Notes: generated by a model from the letters alone, not told the origin. DNA of 64,000 nt from Angustibacter luteus (GCF_039541115.1 NZ_BAABFP010000002.1:744001-808000); one strand, 5' to 3'; positions 16,207 through 25,114 are shown, numbered from the stretch's first letter. Made by a program: numbers and translations.

Positions 16207-17436
16207 TCATCCGCTATGTCCCTCCCGCTGGCCCATCCGGCGCTGCAGGCTCGGCCCCAGCGCGGCGGCCAGCCCGGCACAGGCGATCGACGCGACCAGC
16301 GCTCCGCCCCAGACCACCCAGCGACCGGCCTGCAGCGCGTAGGCGCCGAGGATCGGGCCGATGAACGCGCTGCCGCCGTAGGCGAGGCCGATGACGCCGT
16401 TGTAGCGGCCCCGCAGCCGGTCGGGGGAGATCGCGTTGATGAGCGTCGGCGCGACCGAGTTGACCCCGATCTCGCCGAGGCTCCAGACCGCGATGGTGCC
16501 TGCGTACGCCAGGGTGCTGTGGGCGAAGCCGGTGAGGAAGAAGCCGGCGCCCAGCAGGAGGATCGAGCCGACGTACAGCGGCACGGGCGGCAGCCGGCGC
16601 AGCTGCGGGAACGTGAACGGCTGCACCGCGATGATCACGACGGGGTTCACGGCGTACGCGAGGCCGTACCTGGCCGGCGAGAGGCCGTCCGCCCGCATGG
16701 CCAGCGGCAGCGCGACGTAGGCCTGGATGTAGACGCACGCCCCGACCAGGGTCAGCAGCCCGAGGGCCAGCAGCAGCCGGTCGCGCAGGACCTCGCCGTA
16801 CCCGCTCGTGTCGTGCTCCTCGCGCGGCGCCCGCGACTCCGGCACCCCACGGGCCACGAGCACCGCGAACACGACGCAGGTGACCGCGTCCAGCAGGAAG
16901 AGCAGCCACCAGCCGCGCTCGGCCAGCAAACCGCCCAGGACACCACTGACGGAGACCCCCAGGTTCACCGCCCAGTAGATGAGCCCGAACGCCCGGGGGC
17001 GGTCGGCCGGCTCGACGATCTCGGCCACGGCGGCCGAGATGGCCGGGCGGTAGACGTCCATCGCGACGCCGAGCAGGAACGCGCACACCGCGATCTGCCA
17101 CAGCTCGCGCGCCAGTCCCAGCGCGGCCAGCCCGGCCGCCGTGGCCAGCAGCCCCCAGATCAGCGTCGGACGGCGTCCGAACCGGTCGGCCAGCCAACCG
17201 CCGAGGACGGGTGAGACGAACAGGCCGGCGCCGAAGCACGACACGAGCGTGCCCGCCGTGGCCACCGACGTCCCGCGGCCACCCACGAGGTACAGCGACA
17301 GGAACGGCTGCACGAACTGGCCGACCCGGTTGACGATCGTGCCGGCGAACAGCACCCAGAACGGGCGCGGGAAGCCGCTGAAGGATCGGCCCCACCACGC
17401 CCGGACCCCGACCTGGGCCTGGAGGTTCTCGGACAC
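16207..17436 (-). CDS. MFS transporter, possibly iron-regulated exporter
   Basis: 409 residues, twelve predicted membrane helices. The loop between helices 2 and 3, GWLADRFGRRPTL, is the G-x-x-x-D-R-x-G-R-R signature of major facilitator proteins. The start is GTG 17436. It points away from bfd, and the iron box at 17487-17505 lies 50 bases upstream, so an IdeR/DmdR-type repressor probably controls it. That would fit a siderophore or metabolite exporter, but no siderophore biosynthesis gene is in the window and the family does not define substrate. General MFS call is firm, function open. Confidence 0.88.
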   Translation of the reverse strand: MSENLQAQVGVRAWWGRSFSGFPRPFWVLFAGTIVNRVGQFVQPFLSLYLVGGRGTSVATAGTLVSCFGAGLFVSPVLGGWLADRFGRRPTLIWGLLATAAGLAALGLARELWQIAVCAFLLGVAMDVYRPAISAAVAEIVEPADRPRAFGLIYWAVNLGVSVSGVLGGLLAERGWWLLFLLDAVTCVVFAVLVARGVPESRAPREEHDTSGYGEVLRDRLLLALGLLTLVGACVYIQAYVALPLAMRADGLSPARYGLAYAVNPVVIIAVQPFTFPQLRRLPPVPLYVGSILLLGAGFFLTGFAHSTLAYAGTIAVWSLGEIGVNSVAPTLINAISPDRLRGRYNGVIGLAYGGSAFIGPILGAYALQAGRWVVWGGALVASIACAGLAAALGPSLQRRMGQREGHSG

Positions 17437-17486
17437 GCGCCGACTCTAGGAGACACCTGCGACACGGAATTGACGCCAGCCAAGAC

Positions 17487-17505
17487 TTAGGTCAGGCTTA
17501 CCTAA
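17487..17505. promoter_or_regulatory. IdeR/DmdR1-type iron box between MFS and bfd genes
   Basis: TTAGGTCAGGCTTACCTAA is a 19-base imperfect palindrome that differs at two positions from the actinobacterial iron-box consensus TTAGGTTAGGCTAACCTAA. It lies in the divergent region, 57 bases from the bfd start and 50 from the MFS start, with a TTGACG -35-like hexamer at 17470-17475. An Fe(II)-loaded IdeR/DmdR dimer pair bound here would cover the promoter region, so repression in iron excess is the likely effect. Confidence 0.85.
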
Positions 17506-17561
17506 GCCATCGAGGTGAGTCGGTGGCGCGACCACACCGACCGAGCAGGGGGACGACCAGC

Positions 17562-17774
17562 ATGATCGTCTGCCACTGCAAGGTCGTGAGCGACCGCGAG
17601 GTCGTCGCCGCCATCCAGGACGGCGCCCGCACGGTGCGTCAGATCTGCGGCGCCAGCGGGGCCGGCAAGGACTGCGGCGGCTGCGTCTTCTCCCTGAAGC
17701 GACTCCTGTGCGAGCATGGGGCGGTCCTCAGTGCCGTCTCACCCGTGCCGGAGGCCGAAGGTGCAGCCTGTTGA
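17562..17774 (+). CDS. bfd: Bacterioferritin-associated ferredoxin
   Basis: 70 residues. Four [2Fe-2S] ligands are visible in the Bfd spacing: C4 and C6 (CHC) and C38 and C41 (DCGGC). In the characterised proteins Bfd docks on bacterioferritin and passes electrons through haem to release stored iron. ATG at 17562 gives the standard N-terminus MIVCHCK; an upstream in-frame ATG at 17523 would add an unneeded extension. It sits under an iron box and overlaps the bfr gene by 14 bases, an arrangement that fits coordinated iron mobilisation. Confidence 0.93.
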   Translation: MIVCHCKVVSDREVVAAIQDGARTVRQICGASGAGKDCGGCVFSLKRLLCEHGAVLSAVSPVPEAEGAAC

Positions 17775-18249
17775 TTCCCGAGTCGTCGACCTGCTCAACG
17801 AAGCGCTCACGCTCGAGCTGACCGTCACCAACACGTACTTTCTGCACGCCCGCATGCTCGACAACTGGGGTCTGACCCGGCTCGGCAAGGTCTTCTACGA
17901 CCTGTCGATCGACGAGATGCGCGATGCGGACGAGCTGATCAACCGCATCCTGATGTTCGACGGGCACCCCAACGTGCAGCGGCTGGGCGCGATCACCGTC
18001 GGCGAGGACGCGGAGGAGATGCTGCGCCTCGCCCTGGACGGCGAGAAGGGCGCGGTCGCGGCGTTCAACGCCGCCGCCCAGGAGTGCCACGCCCTCGGTG
18101 ACCACGGCACCGCGGCCGTCTTCGAGGAGATGGTGCGCGACGAGGAGAAGCACGCCGACTGGTTCGAGAGCCAGCTCGACGCGATCGCCCGGGTCGGCGC
18201 ACCCCAGTACCTGGCCCAGCAGATCTCGGCGGGCGAGGGCCCCGGTTAG
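17761..18249 (+). CDS. bfr: Bacterioferritin with one altered ferroxidase ligand
   Basis: 162 residues, normal length. Four-helix-bundle iron-storage protein. By hand alignment with E. coli Bfr, the ferroxidase ligands E19, E52, E95, E128 and H131 and the haem ligand M53 are kept, but the position of E. coli H54 is D55 (DEMRDAD where DEM[RK]HAD is expected). This could change iron loading at one site of the di-iron centre. GTG at 17761 is used: GGAGG lies 8-9 bases upstream and the N-terminus then fits the family. It overlaps the end of bfd, so the two are co-transcribed, and probably iron-regulated through the box at 17487. Confidence 0.9.
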   Translation: MQPVDSRVVDLLNEALTLELTVTNTYFLHARMLDNWGLTRLGKVFYDLSIDEMRDADELINRILMFDGHPNVQRLGAITVGEDAEEMLRLALDGEKGAVAAFNAAAQECHALGDHGTAAVFEEMVRDEEKHADWFESQLDAIARVGAPQYLAQQISAGEGPG

Positions 18250-18259
18250 CTCGACCCGG

Positions 18260-19159
18260 CTAGCGCCCGGCGGGCACCAGCTGCTCGACCGCCGCCACCA
18301 CCTCGGCCACCTGCTCGAACACGCCCTCCTGCGCGACGTTCGGCATGTTCACGATGGCCTCGTCGATGCCCAGCTCCGCCAGCCCGGCGAGCTGGTCGAC
18401 GACCTCCTGCACGCTCTGCCCCTCGGAGCCGCCGACGGACAGGTTCACGGTCCCGAGCGTCGTCCGGGTGATCTCGGCGTAGTCGCGCCCGACGTCGGCG
18501 CAGTGGCCCTGCAGCACGTCGAGCTTGTGCAGGATGCTGTCCCGGCCCGCCGAGAAGAGGTTGCAGGCGTCGGCGTACTGCGCGACCAGCCGCAGCGTCT
18601 TCCTCTCCCCCGACCCGCCCACCATGATCGGCGGGTGCGGCGTCGACAGCGCCTGCGGTGAGTTCAGTGGGCGCTCGAGCCGGTAGTGCTCGCCCTCGAA
18701 CGCGGACTCGTCACCGGCCCACATCTGGTGCGCGATCCGCAGCGTCTCCTCCAGCAGCTCGAAACGCTCCGACGTCGACGGGAACGGGACGCCGAGACCG
18801 CGGTGCTCCTCCTCGTTCCAGGCCGCACCGATGCCCAACCACGCGCGGCCACCGGACAGCACGTCCAGCGTGGTCACGGTCTTCACCAGCAGCCCCGGGT
18901 GCCGGTACGTCACGCCGGTGACCAGCGTGCCCAGCCGGACCCGCTCGGTGACCGCGGCGAGGTGGGCGAGCGTCGTGTAGCCCTCGAGCATGTCCTGCTC
19001 GGGCGGGCCCATCATCGAGATCTGGAAGAAGTGGTCCATCACGAAGATGCTCGACAGCCCGGCGTCCTCCGCCTCGCGGGCCACCCGGCGCAAGGTGGGG
19101 CCGAGTGCGGTGGGGCCGTCGGGAAAGGTGAACCAGGGGATCTGCAGTCCGAGTCGCAT
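18260..19159 (-). CDS. LLM class F420-dependent oxidoreductase
   Basis: 299 residues, luciferase-like TIM barrel. LSGGRAWLGIGAAWNEEEHRG and the PPIMVGGSGERKTLRL segment are typical of the TIGR03560-like F420-dependent group common in actinobacteria. It would transfer hydride to or from cofactor F420; substrate not predictable. The call as F420- rather than FMN-dependent rests on overall resemblance. No F420 biosynthesis genes are in the window. ATG at 19159; convergent with bfr with an 10-base gap. Confidence 0.85.
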   Translation of the reverse strand: MRLGLQIPWFTFPDGPTALGPTLRRVAREAEDAGLSSIFVMDHFFQISMMGPPEQDMLEGYTTLAHLAAVTERVRLGTLVTGVTYRHPGLLVKTVTTLDVLSGGRAWLGIGAAWNEEEHRGLGVPFPSTSERFELLEETLRIAHQMWAGDESAFEGEHYRLERPLNSPQALSTPHPPIMVGGSGERKTLRLVAQYADACNLFSAGRDSILHKLDVLQGHCADVGRDYAEITRTTLGTVNLSVGGSEGQSVQEVVDQLAGLAELGIDEAIVNMPNVAQEGVFEQVAEVVAAVEQLVPAGR

Positions 19160-19207
19160 GTCCCGAGTCTGCGCCCGATCAGTCGCGAGCGCGCGTCACC
19201 AGCTCGC

Positions 19208-19564
19208 TCACCAGTCGACACCGGCTGCGGCGAGCCCGGCCTCGATCTCCAGCCGGGCCACCGCGTTGAACGGCGCCTCCCCCGGCGGCAGCACCCCCAC
19301 GGCGCGGCAGGTGTCGCACAGGACCAGGTCGTAGGCCCGGGTCGCTGACTGGAGCCGGTGGAACAGCGCGGGTGTGCGCCGGTCGCTGACCCGCAGCCGG
19401 GCGATCTCGTCGTCCAGCCGGTGCAGCGTGGCGCACAGGTGCTGCAGCGAAGGAGGCACGGGCGACGGCAACGGCACGACGCGAGCTCCCAGGGCGCTCA
19501 GCGACGCCGCGCCGACGCGCGTGAGGAGCTGCCCGCTGCGGGCCGCGATGCCCATGGTCCCCAT
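19208..19564 (-). CDS. Hypothetical protein, 118 residues
   Basis: I do not recognise a family. The protein has a basic, Gly/Ala-rich N-terminus without a clear signal peptide, then a helical stretch (LQHLCATLHRLDDEIARLR, FHRLQSATRAYDLVL) and a CDTCR pair of cysteines near residue 83. The closing ARLEIEAGLAAAGVDW looks helical. Coding is supported by high third-position GC and by the lack of any better reading in this interval. It is divergent from the kinase-like gene. ATG at 19564, with a second ATG nine bases inside. Confidence 0.55.
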   Translation of the reverse strand: MGTMGIAARSGQLLTRVGAASLSALGARVVPLPSPVPPSLQHLCATLHRLDDEIARLRVSDRRTPALFHRLQSATRAYDLVLCDTCRAVGVLPPGEAPFNAVARLEIEAGLAAAGVDW

Positions 19565-19634
19565 GGTGCTCCCGTCGGGGTGGCCCTCGCCACCGTGTTA
19601 GGTCAACGCGTCGGATCTGCGAGAATCTTCCCTC

Positions 19635-20231
19635 GTGCCGACCCACCCGATCCGACTCGTCGTCCTGGCGGGTCCGTCGGGCAGCGGGAAGTCCCACCTG
19701 GCCGCCCGGCTCGGGCTGCCGGTGCTGCGCCTGGACGACTTCTACCGCGACGGCGACGACCCCGAGTTACCGCGCGCGTTCGGCATCGTCGATTGGGACG
19801 ACCCGGCGTCCTGGGACTGCGAGGCGGCCGTGCGCTGTGCCACCGAGCTGTGCCGGACCGGCCGGGTCGACGTCCCCCGGTACGACATCCCGACGTCCCG
19901 GGCAGTCGGTCACTACCTGGTGGACTGCGCGGGTTCGCCCGTGGTCATCGCCGAGGGGATCTTCGCGGCCGAGGCGATCGGGCCGCTGCGGGACGCCGGG
20001 CTGGTCGCCGACGCGCTGTGCCTGACCCACCGGCCCATGGTGACCTTCGCCCGGCGGCTCGCCCGAGACCTGAAGGAGCGCCGCAAGCCGCCGCTCACGC
20101 TCGTCCGCCGGGGGTGGGGGCTGATGCGCGCCGAGCCCCAGATCGTCGCGCGGCAGGTCTCACTCGGCGCGACGCCGTGCACGCCGAAGCAGGCGGAGCG
20201 CCGCATCCGCACCCTGCTCAGCCCTGCTTGA
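19635..20231 (+). CDS. Uridine kinase-like P-loop protein
   Basis: 198 residues. Walker A GPSGSGKSHLA at residues 13-23 and LDDFYRDGDDPELP, which matches the nucleoside-binding L-D-D-F-Y-R motif of uridine/cytidine kinases. VVIAEGIFA is the Walker B-like strand. It may phosphorylate uridine or a related nucleoside or sugar; the family contains many unproven members. The neighbouring add, cdd and deoA genes support a nucleoside link, though it runs in the opposite direction. GTG at 19635; its end overlaps the convergent flavoprotein gene by 14 bases. Confidence 0.75.
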   Translation: MPTHPIRLVVLAGPSGSGKSHLAARLGLPVLRLDDFYRDGDDPELPRAFGIVDWDDPASWDCEAAVRCATELCRTGRVDVPRYDIPTSRAVGHYLVDCAGSPVVIAEGIFAAEAIGPLRDAGLVADALCLTHRPMVTFARRLARDLKERRKPPLTLVRRGWGLMRAEPQIVARQVSLGATPCTPKQAERRIRTLLSPA

Positions 20232-21384
20232 ACAGCAGCTGCGCGGCGGTCCCGGCGACCGTGCGCAGCGGTACCCCGCCGTCCGCCAGGCCGAACTCGA
20301 TCAGGTCGTCGAACACGACCCGGTCCTTGGCCGAGGCCCGCGCTCCGGCGTCCAGCACGGCGGGCCACCGGTTCAGCCGCTGCAGCAGGCGGGCGTCGCG
20401 CAGGTGCCGCCCGAGCCGGCGGTGCAGCGCGTCGCGGTAGGCGCGCCCCGGGTCGGCGGCTGTGGCCGCCGCCCGGCCAGCCAGCGCACCCGAGACGACC
20501 GCCTGCATGATGCCCTCGCCGGACAGCGGGTTCACCAGACCGAGCGCGTCGCCGACCAGCAGCACCCGACCGTCCGGCAGCGGTGCGCGGCCCGGCGACA
20601 GCGGCAGGTGCGCGGCGCGGAGGTCCTGCACCGCCCCGAGCCCGGGCAGCAGCCGGTGCATCCCCTCGAGCAGCTGCTCGCGGGACACCGCCTCCCCCCG
20701 CAGCAGCTGCCCGTACCCCACGTTCGCGCGTCCGTCACCGATCGGGAACGACCACGCGTACGCCGGCCAGTGCGCCCGGGTCATCACGATCACCTGGGTG
20801 GCCTCGGACGCCGGGTCCGGCGGGTCCGCCAGTGGATCGGCAGTCGCGTAGCCGCGGATCGCGATCGCGGTCTGGCCCGCGGCCGGGTGCGGCGCTCCGA
20901 TCGCACGCCGCACCGCCGACCCGACGCCGTCCGCGCCGATCAGCACCCGCGCGCGCAGACCCCCCTCCCGGGCGCCGTCGTCCAGGGTGACGCCGTCGCG
21001 GTCGACGTCGACCGTGCGAACCCGGTACCGACGCAGCTCGGCGCCGAGCCGGACGGCCTGCGCGACCAGCCGCGCGTCGAACACCTGGCGCGGAATGACG
21101 TGCACCGGTCGACCCATGCGTCCCTCGGTGACCGCCCCACCGGGTGAGGTCAGCCGGATCCGTTGCAGCGCAGGAAAACCCGCGGTCACCTCGGCGACGT
21201 CCACCCCGAGGTCGGCGAGCTGGGCCAGCACCTGGTCGGCGATCCCGTCACCGCACGCCTTGTCCCGCGGGAAGTGGGCGCGGTCCAGCAGCAGGACGCT
21301 CGCGCCCGCACGACGGGCCGCCACCGCAGCCGCGACCCCGGCCGGTCCGGCCCCGACGACGGCGACGTCCCACAGTTCGCTCAT
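20218..21384 (-). CDS. Geranylgeranyl reductase family FAD-dependent oxidoreductase
   Basis: 388 residues. The N-terminal VVGAGPAGVAAA is the FAD dinucleotide fold, RDKACGDGI is the C-G-D-G motif of geranylgeranyl reductases, and GDALGLVNPLSGEGI is the second FAD motif (G-D-A-x-G-x-x-x-P). In actinobacteria such proteins saturate isoprenoid chains, for example of menaquinone, and often lie near respiratory genes; here that is inference. ATG at 21384 is used; GTG at 21393 overlaps the add stop (GTGA) and is a plausible alternative. It follows add directly on the same strand. Confidence 0.87.
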   Translation of the reverse strand: MSELWDVAVVGAGPAGVAAAVAARRAGASVLLLDRAHFPRDKACGDGIADQVLAQLADLGVDVAEVTAGFPALQRIRLTSPGGAVTEGRMGRPVHVIPRQVFDARLVAQAVRLGAELRRYRVRTVDVDRDGVTLDDGAREGGLRARVLIGADGVGSAVRRAIGAPHPAAGQTAIAIRGYATADPLADPPDPASEATQVIVMTRAHWPAYAWSFPIGDGRANVGYGQLLRGEAVSREQLLEGMHRLLPGLGAVQDLRAAHLPLSPGRAPLPDGRVLLVGDALGLVNPLSGEGIMQAVVSGALAGRAAATAADPGRAYRDALHRRLGRHLRDARLLQRLNRWPAVLDAGARASAKDRVVFDDLIEFGLADGGVPLRTVAGTAAQLLFKQG

Positions 21385-21389
21385 CGAGC

Positions 21390-22532
21390 TCACACCAGCT
21401 CGGCGTACCCCGGCTTGATCACCGAGTTGATCAGCGCGAGCCGCTGGTCGAACGGCAGGAACGCGCTCTTCATCGCGTTCACCGTCACCCAGCGCAGGTC
21501 GTCCGCACCCCAGCCGACCTCGTCGACCAGTAGCTGCATCTCGCGCGACATCGACGTCCCGCTCATCAGCCGGTTGTCGGTGTTCAAGGTCACCCGGAAG
21601 CGCAGCCGGGCCAGCAACGCGATGGGGTGCGCGGCGATGGACGGCGCGGCGCCGGTCTGCACGTTGGACGACGGGGCCATCTCGAGCGGGATCCGCATGT
21701 CGCGCACGTACGCTGCGAGCCGGCCGAGCGTGACGTCCTCGACCCGGGCCGCAGCATCCGCCTGCGGGTCCGCGCCGTAGGGCCGGGACCCGACCCGCAG
21801 GTCGTCGACGATCCGGACGCCGTGACCGAGGCGGTCGGCGCCGCACCACTGAATGGCCTCCCAGATGCTCGGCAGCCCGAACGCCTCACCGGCGTGGATG
21901 GTGAAGTGCGCGTTCTCGCGGCGCAGGTACTCGAAGGCGTCCAGGTGCCGGGTGGGCGGGAAGCCCGCCTCGGCGCCCGCGATGTCGAAGCCGCACACCC
22001 CCAGGTCGCGGTACTGGACCGCGAGCCGGGCGATCTCACGGCTGTTCGCGGCGTGCCGCATGGCCGTGACCAGCGTGCCCACCTTGATCCGGTGGCCGGC
22101 CGCGGCCGCGGCGTGCTCGCCGTCCCGGAACCCCTCCAGCACTGCCTCGACCACCTCGGTCAGGCTCAGCCCGCCGACCAGGTGCTGCTCCGGCGCGAAG
22201 CGCACCTCGGCGTACACGACACCGTCGGCGGCCAGGTCCTGCGCGCACTCGCTGGCGACCCGCACCAGGGACTCGCGGGTCTGCATCACAGCGACCGTGT
22301 GGGCGAACGTCTCCAGGTAGCGCACCAGCGAGCCCGAGTCCGCGGCGTCCCGGAACCAGGCGCCCAGCTCACCCGCGTCGGTGGCCGGCAGCGCGTCGTA
22401 CCCGGTCTCGCGGGCGATCTCGATGATCGTGGCCGGCCGCAGGCCGCCGTCCAGGTGGTCGTGCAGCAGCACCTTCGGCGCGCGCTGGACCAGGTCGGAG
22501 ATCGCGGTGGGGGCATCGTCAGTGATGGGCAC
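21390..22532 (-). CDS. add: Adenosine deaminase
   Basis: 380 residues. Metal-binding H24-D-H26 in LHDHLDGG, the HAGEA motif, the HGVRIVDD strand and LNTDNRLMS near residue 325 are the conserved elements; TDN in place of TDD is usual in actinobacterial forms. It deaminates (deoxy)adenosine to (deoxy)inosine, feeding purine salvage. It is transcribed with the flavoprotein downstream and lies between two nucleoside-related loci (deoA/cdd/importer upstream on the same strand). Confidence 0.94.
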   Translation of the reverse strand: MPITDDAPTAISDLVQRAPKVLLHDHLDGGLRPATIIEIARETGYDALPATDAGELGAWFRDAADSGSLVRYLETFAHTVAVMQTRESLVRVASECAQDLAADGVVYAEVRFAPEQHLVGGLSLTEVVEAVLEGFRDGEHAAAAAGHRIKVGTLVTAMRHAANSREIARLAVQYRDLGVCGFDIAGAEAGFPPTRHLDAFEYLRRENAHFTIHAGEAFGLPSIWEAIQWCGADRLGHGVRIVDDLRVGSRPYGADPQADAAARVEDVTLGRLAAYVRDMRIPLEMAPSSNVQTGAAPSIAAHPIALLARLRFRVTLNTDNRLMSGTSMSREMQLLVDEVGWGADDLRWVTVNAMKSAFLPFDQRLALINSVIKPGYAELV

Positions 22533-22851
22533 CCGCCGAGACTAGTGCCGCCAGCGCGCCGCCGAGGGCGAGCAGCAGGGTCGCGGTCACGACCGACCAC
22601 AGCCGCAGCCACGGGGACGTCGACCCCGGCCCGTGCAGGTGACGCACGGATGCCGGGACGACCACCGCCGCGACGGCCGCGGCCAGCGCCGTGCAGCACA
22701 GCAGCAGGAGGACCACCAGGTGCAGGCGCTGGTGCGCGGCGGCCGCCAGCAGGGCCAGCGCGATCACCATCGTGGCCAGCGCCGTCCGCTGCCAGGCCAG
22801 GCCGGTGCGCTCGGGCTGCAGCCCGGGGTCCCGCACCGACGTCGTCCTCAC
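22519..22851 (-). CDS. DUF202 family membrane protein
   Basis: 110 residues, three predicted membrane helices. The short N-terminal motif [15 protein letters not shown] (E-R-T-x-L-A-W-x-R) defines DUF202, a small inner-membrane family of unknown role. It overlaps the next DUF202 gene by four bases (ATGA) and the add start by 14, so it lies in the same leftward transcript as add. Confidence 0.8.
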   Translation of the reverse strand: MRTTSVRDPGLQPERTGLAWQRTALATMVIALALLAAAAHQRLHLVVLLLLCCTALAAAVAAVVVPASVRHLHGPGSTSPWLRLWSVVTATLLLALGGALAALVSAGAHH

Positions 22852-23222
22852 AACGCTGCACCGATGGCGTACCCGGCGAGCAGCAGCGCCAGGGCGACGA
22901 CCACCACGGCCAGGACGCCGAGCGTGCGAGGAGCGGGCAGGTGCTCACCACGCCGCAGGGAGCGCTCGACCCGGGCCCAGGACACCGCGGCCCGCACCGC
23001 CACCGCACCTCCGGTCAGGCAGGCCAGGGCGGCCAGGACGTCGAGCATCCGCGGCAGGTCCGCCAGCGTGGCCAGCGAGGTCAGCGCCACCCCGCCGGCG
23101 ACCAGGGCCAGCGCCGTGCGCACCCACGCCAGCGCCGTCCGTTCGTTGGCGAGCGAGAAGCGCGGGTCCGGGTCCGTGCCCTCCCCGTAGACCCACCGCG
23201 GACGGCGCTCGTCGGCCGACAT
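22848..23222 (-). CDS. DUF202 family membrane protein, YidH-like
   Basis: 124 residues. RFSLANERTALAWVRTALAL is the canonical YidH-type DUF202 motif, followed by three predicted helices. Paired, non-identical DUF202 genes (YidH/YidG-like) are common; they presumably form a hetero-oligomer in the membrane. Function unknown. Starts at ATG 23222, ten bases after the cupin stop. Confidence 0.82.
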   Translation of the reverse strand: MSADERRPRWVYGEGTDPDPRFSLANERTALAWVRTALALVAGGVALTSLATLADLPRMLDVLAALACLTGGAVAVRAAVSWARVERSLRRGEHLPAPRTLGVLAVVVVALALLLAGYAIGAAL

Positions 23223-23231
23223 CCGCGGCCG

Positions 23232-23591
23232 TCAGTCCTCGTCGTCGCGGTGCGCCAGCTCGGGCGCGAACGCCGGCAGGCAGACGGCCACGTACTCAGC
23301 ACCCTCGTCGCCGACGAGGTAGCGCACCCGCTCACCGGCGCGGGTGACCAGCGCCTGCCCGGCCCGGACGTCGGTCACGCCGCCCTCGTGCTCGACCTGG
23401 ACGGCGCCCCGCAGCACGAGGGTGACCTCGTCGAAGTCCGGTGCCTGGGCGGGCTCGGACCAGCCCGGCGGCGCCGTCATGTGCGCGACCGAGACCGCGG
23501 ACTCGCCGCTGGTCACGCGGCCGACGTACTCGTCGATCACCTTGCCGCCGGGGACGGGGATGCGGGTCGGGGCCTCGATCAGCTCTGGCAT
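23232..23591 (-). CDS. Small cupin-domain protein
   Basis: 119 residues forming one cupin barrel. FDEVTLVLRGAVQVEHEGG is the first cupin motif in degenerate form (few histidines), and GQALVTRAGERVRYLV the second. The missing metal histidines suggest either a ligand-binding or a weak metal site. ATG at 23591 gives MPELIEAPTRIPVPGG. It is followed by the DUF202 pair and preceded by deoA on the same strand. No specific function can be assigned. Confidence 0.78.
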   Translation of the reverse strand: MPELIEAPTRIPVPGGKVIDEYVGRVTSGESAVSVAHMTAPPGWSEPAQAPDFDEVTLVLRGAVQVEHEGGVTDVRAGQALVTRAGERVRYLVGDEGAEYVAVCLPAFAPELAHRDDED

Positions 23592-23632
23592 GTCGACGAG
23601 CCTAGACCCGTTGACCCTGGACCCGCCGCGCC

Positions 23633-24928
23633 TCACTCGGCGGCGATGCGCTCCACGACGAGCGGCAGCAGGTCGGGTCGCGAACCGTCCGGCGCGATGA
23701 ACCAGCTGTCCTGCAACGCTTCCAGCGCCCGCTCGAACCGCTCGGGGGTATCGGTGTGCAGCGTCATCAGCGGCTCGCCGCCGCGCACCGGCGCCCCGGG
23801 CTTGACGTGCAGCTCGACGCCGGCGCCGGCCTGCACGACGTCCTCCTTGCGGGCCCGTCCTGCCCCCAGCCGCCACGCGGCGACGCCGACCTTCAGCGCG
23901 TCCAGCTGGGTCAGCACGCCCTCGGCCGGCGCGGTCACCACATGGGTCTCGCGAGCGCGCGGCAGCTCGGCGTCCGGGTCGCCGCCCTGCGCCGCGATCA
24001 TCCGGCGCCACACGTCCATCGCCGAGCCGTCGCGGAGCTTCTCGGCCGGGTCCACGTCGTCGCGGCCCGCCGCGGCCAGCATCTCGCGGGCCAGGGCGAG
24101 CGTGAGCTCGACGACGTCGTCCGGGCCGCCACCGGCCAGCACCTCGACGGACTCGCGCACCTCCAGGGCGTTCCCGGCGGTCAGCCCGAGCGGGGTCTGC
24201 ATGTTCGTCAGCAGGGCCACGGTGGTGACGCCGGCGTCGGTGCCCAGGTCGACCATGGTGCGAGCGAGCTCGCGGGCGTCGTCCACGGTCTTCATGAACG
24301 CGCCCGAGCCGACCTTGACGTCCAGCACCAGTGCGCCCGTGCCCTCGGCGATCTTCTTGCTCATGATGGAGCTCGCGATCAGCGGGATGGCCTCGACCGT
24401 GCCGGTGACGTCGCGCAGGGCGTAGAGCTTCTTGTCGGCCGGGGCCAGGCCGTCGCCGGCCGCGCAGATGACCGCGCCGACGTCCTCGAGCTGGGCCAGC
24501 ATCTCGGCGTTGCTCATCCTCGCTCGCCAGCCGGGGATCGCCTCGAGCTTGTCGAGGGTGCCGCCGGTGTGCCCGAGCCCGCGCCCGGACAGCTGCGGCA
24601 CCGCCACGCCGCAGGCGGCCACCAGCGGGGCCAGCGGCAGGGTGATCTTGTCGCCGACGCCGCCGGTGGAGTGCTTGTCGGCGGTCGGCCGGGACAGCGC
24701 GGAGAAGTCCATCCGCTCGCCGCTGGCGATCATGGCGGCGGTCCAGCGGCTGATCTCGCGCCGGTCCATGCCGTTCAGCAGGATCGCCATGGCCAGCGCG
24801 GACATCTGCTCGTCCGCGACCGCGCCCCGGGTGTAGGCGTCGACCACCCAGTCGATCTGCGCGTCGTCCAGGCCGTGGCCGTCGCGCTTGGCCCGGATCA
24901 CGTCGACGGCATCGAAGGGTTCGCTCAT
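23633..24928 (-). CDS. deoA: Thymidine phosphorylase
   Basis: 431 residues. SGRGLGHTGGTLDKLE is the thymidine/pyrimidine-nucleoside phosphorylase signature, and KHSTGGVGDK is the phosphate-binding region. It cleaves thymidine or deoxyuridine with phosphate, giving the base and deoxyribose-1-phosphate. ATG at 24928 is chosen because the family N-terminus (FDAVDVIRAKRDG) begins there and a GAGAGGATC ribosome site is near. It lies downstream of cdd across a repeat-rich 253-base gap. With deoC and a phosphopentomutase-like enzyme 20 kb away, it completes deoxynucleoside catabolism. Confidence 0.96.
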   Translation of the reverse strand: MSEPFDAVDVIRAKRDGHGLDDAQIDWVVDAYTRGAVADEQMSALAMAILLNGMDRREISRWTAAMIASGERMDFSALSRPTADKHSTGGVGDKITLPLAPLVAACGVAVPQLSGRGLGHTGGTLDKLEAIPGWRARMSNAEMLAQLEDVGAVICAAGDGLAPADKKLYALRDVTGTVEAIPLIASSIMSKKIAEGTGALVLDVKVGSGAFMKTVDDARELARTMVDLGTDAGVTTVALLTNMQTPLGLTAGNALEVRESVEVLAGGGPDDVVELTLALAREMLAAAGRDDVDPAEKLRDGSAMDVWRRMIAAQGGDPDAELPRARETHVVTAPAEGVLTQLDALKVGVAAWRLGAGRARKEDVVQAGAGVELHVKPGAPVRGGEPLMTLHTDTPERFERALEALQDSWFIAPDGSRPDLLPLVVERIAAE

Positions 24929-25008
24929 GGGTCGATCCTCTCTGTTGCCGCGCGCGGCGTCACCAGCGGTTCGCCCCCGGCGTACAGCGCGCGTGCCAGC
25001 GGGGCTCC

Positions 25009-25102
25009 GGTTGTTGATCACGTGAAGTGGGCGAACATCCGCTTCTCGAGGCGAACAACCCTGGAGAAGCGGGCCCAGACCCACTGAACGTGATCAACAA
25101 CC
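25009..25102. repeat. Long imperfect palindrome between cdd and deoA
   Basis: GGTTGTTGATCACGT at 25009-25023 is repeated in inverse at 25088-25102, and the arms extend inward (GTGGG / CCCAC) with two mismatches, giving about 21 of 23 paired. A second stem lies inside: CGCTTCTC (25040-25047) with GAGAAGCG (25064-25071). Transcribed RNA would form one long double hairpin. It resembles a repeated extragenic palindrome or a mini transposable element; as mRNA it could end cdd transcripts or protect the 5' end of deoA mRNA. Confidence 0.7.
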
Positions 25103-25114
25103 TGGGGGCAACGG

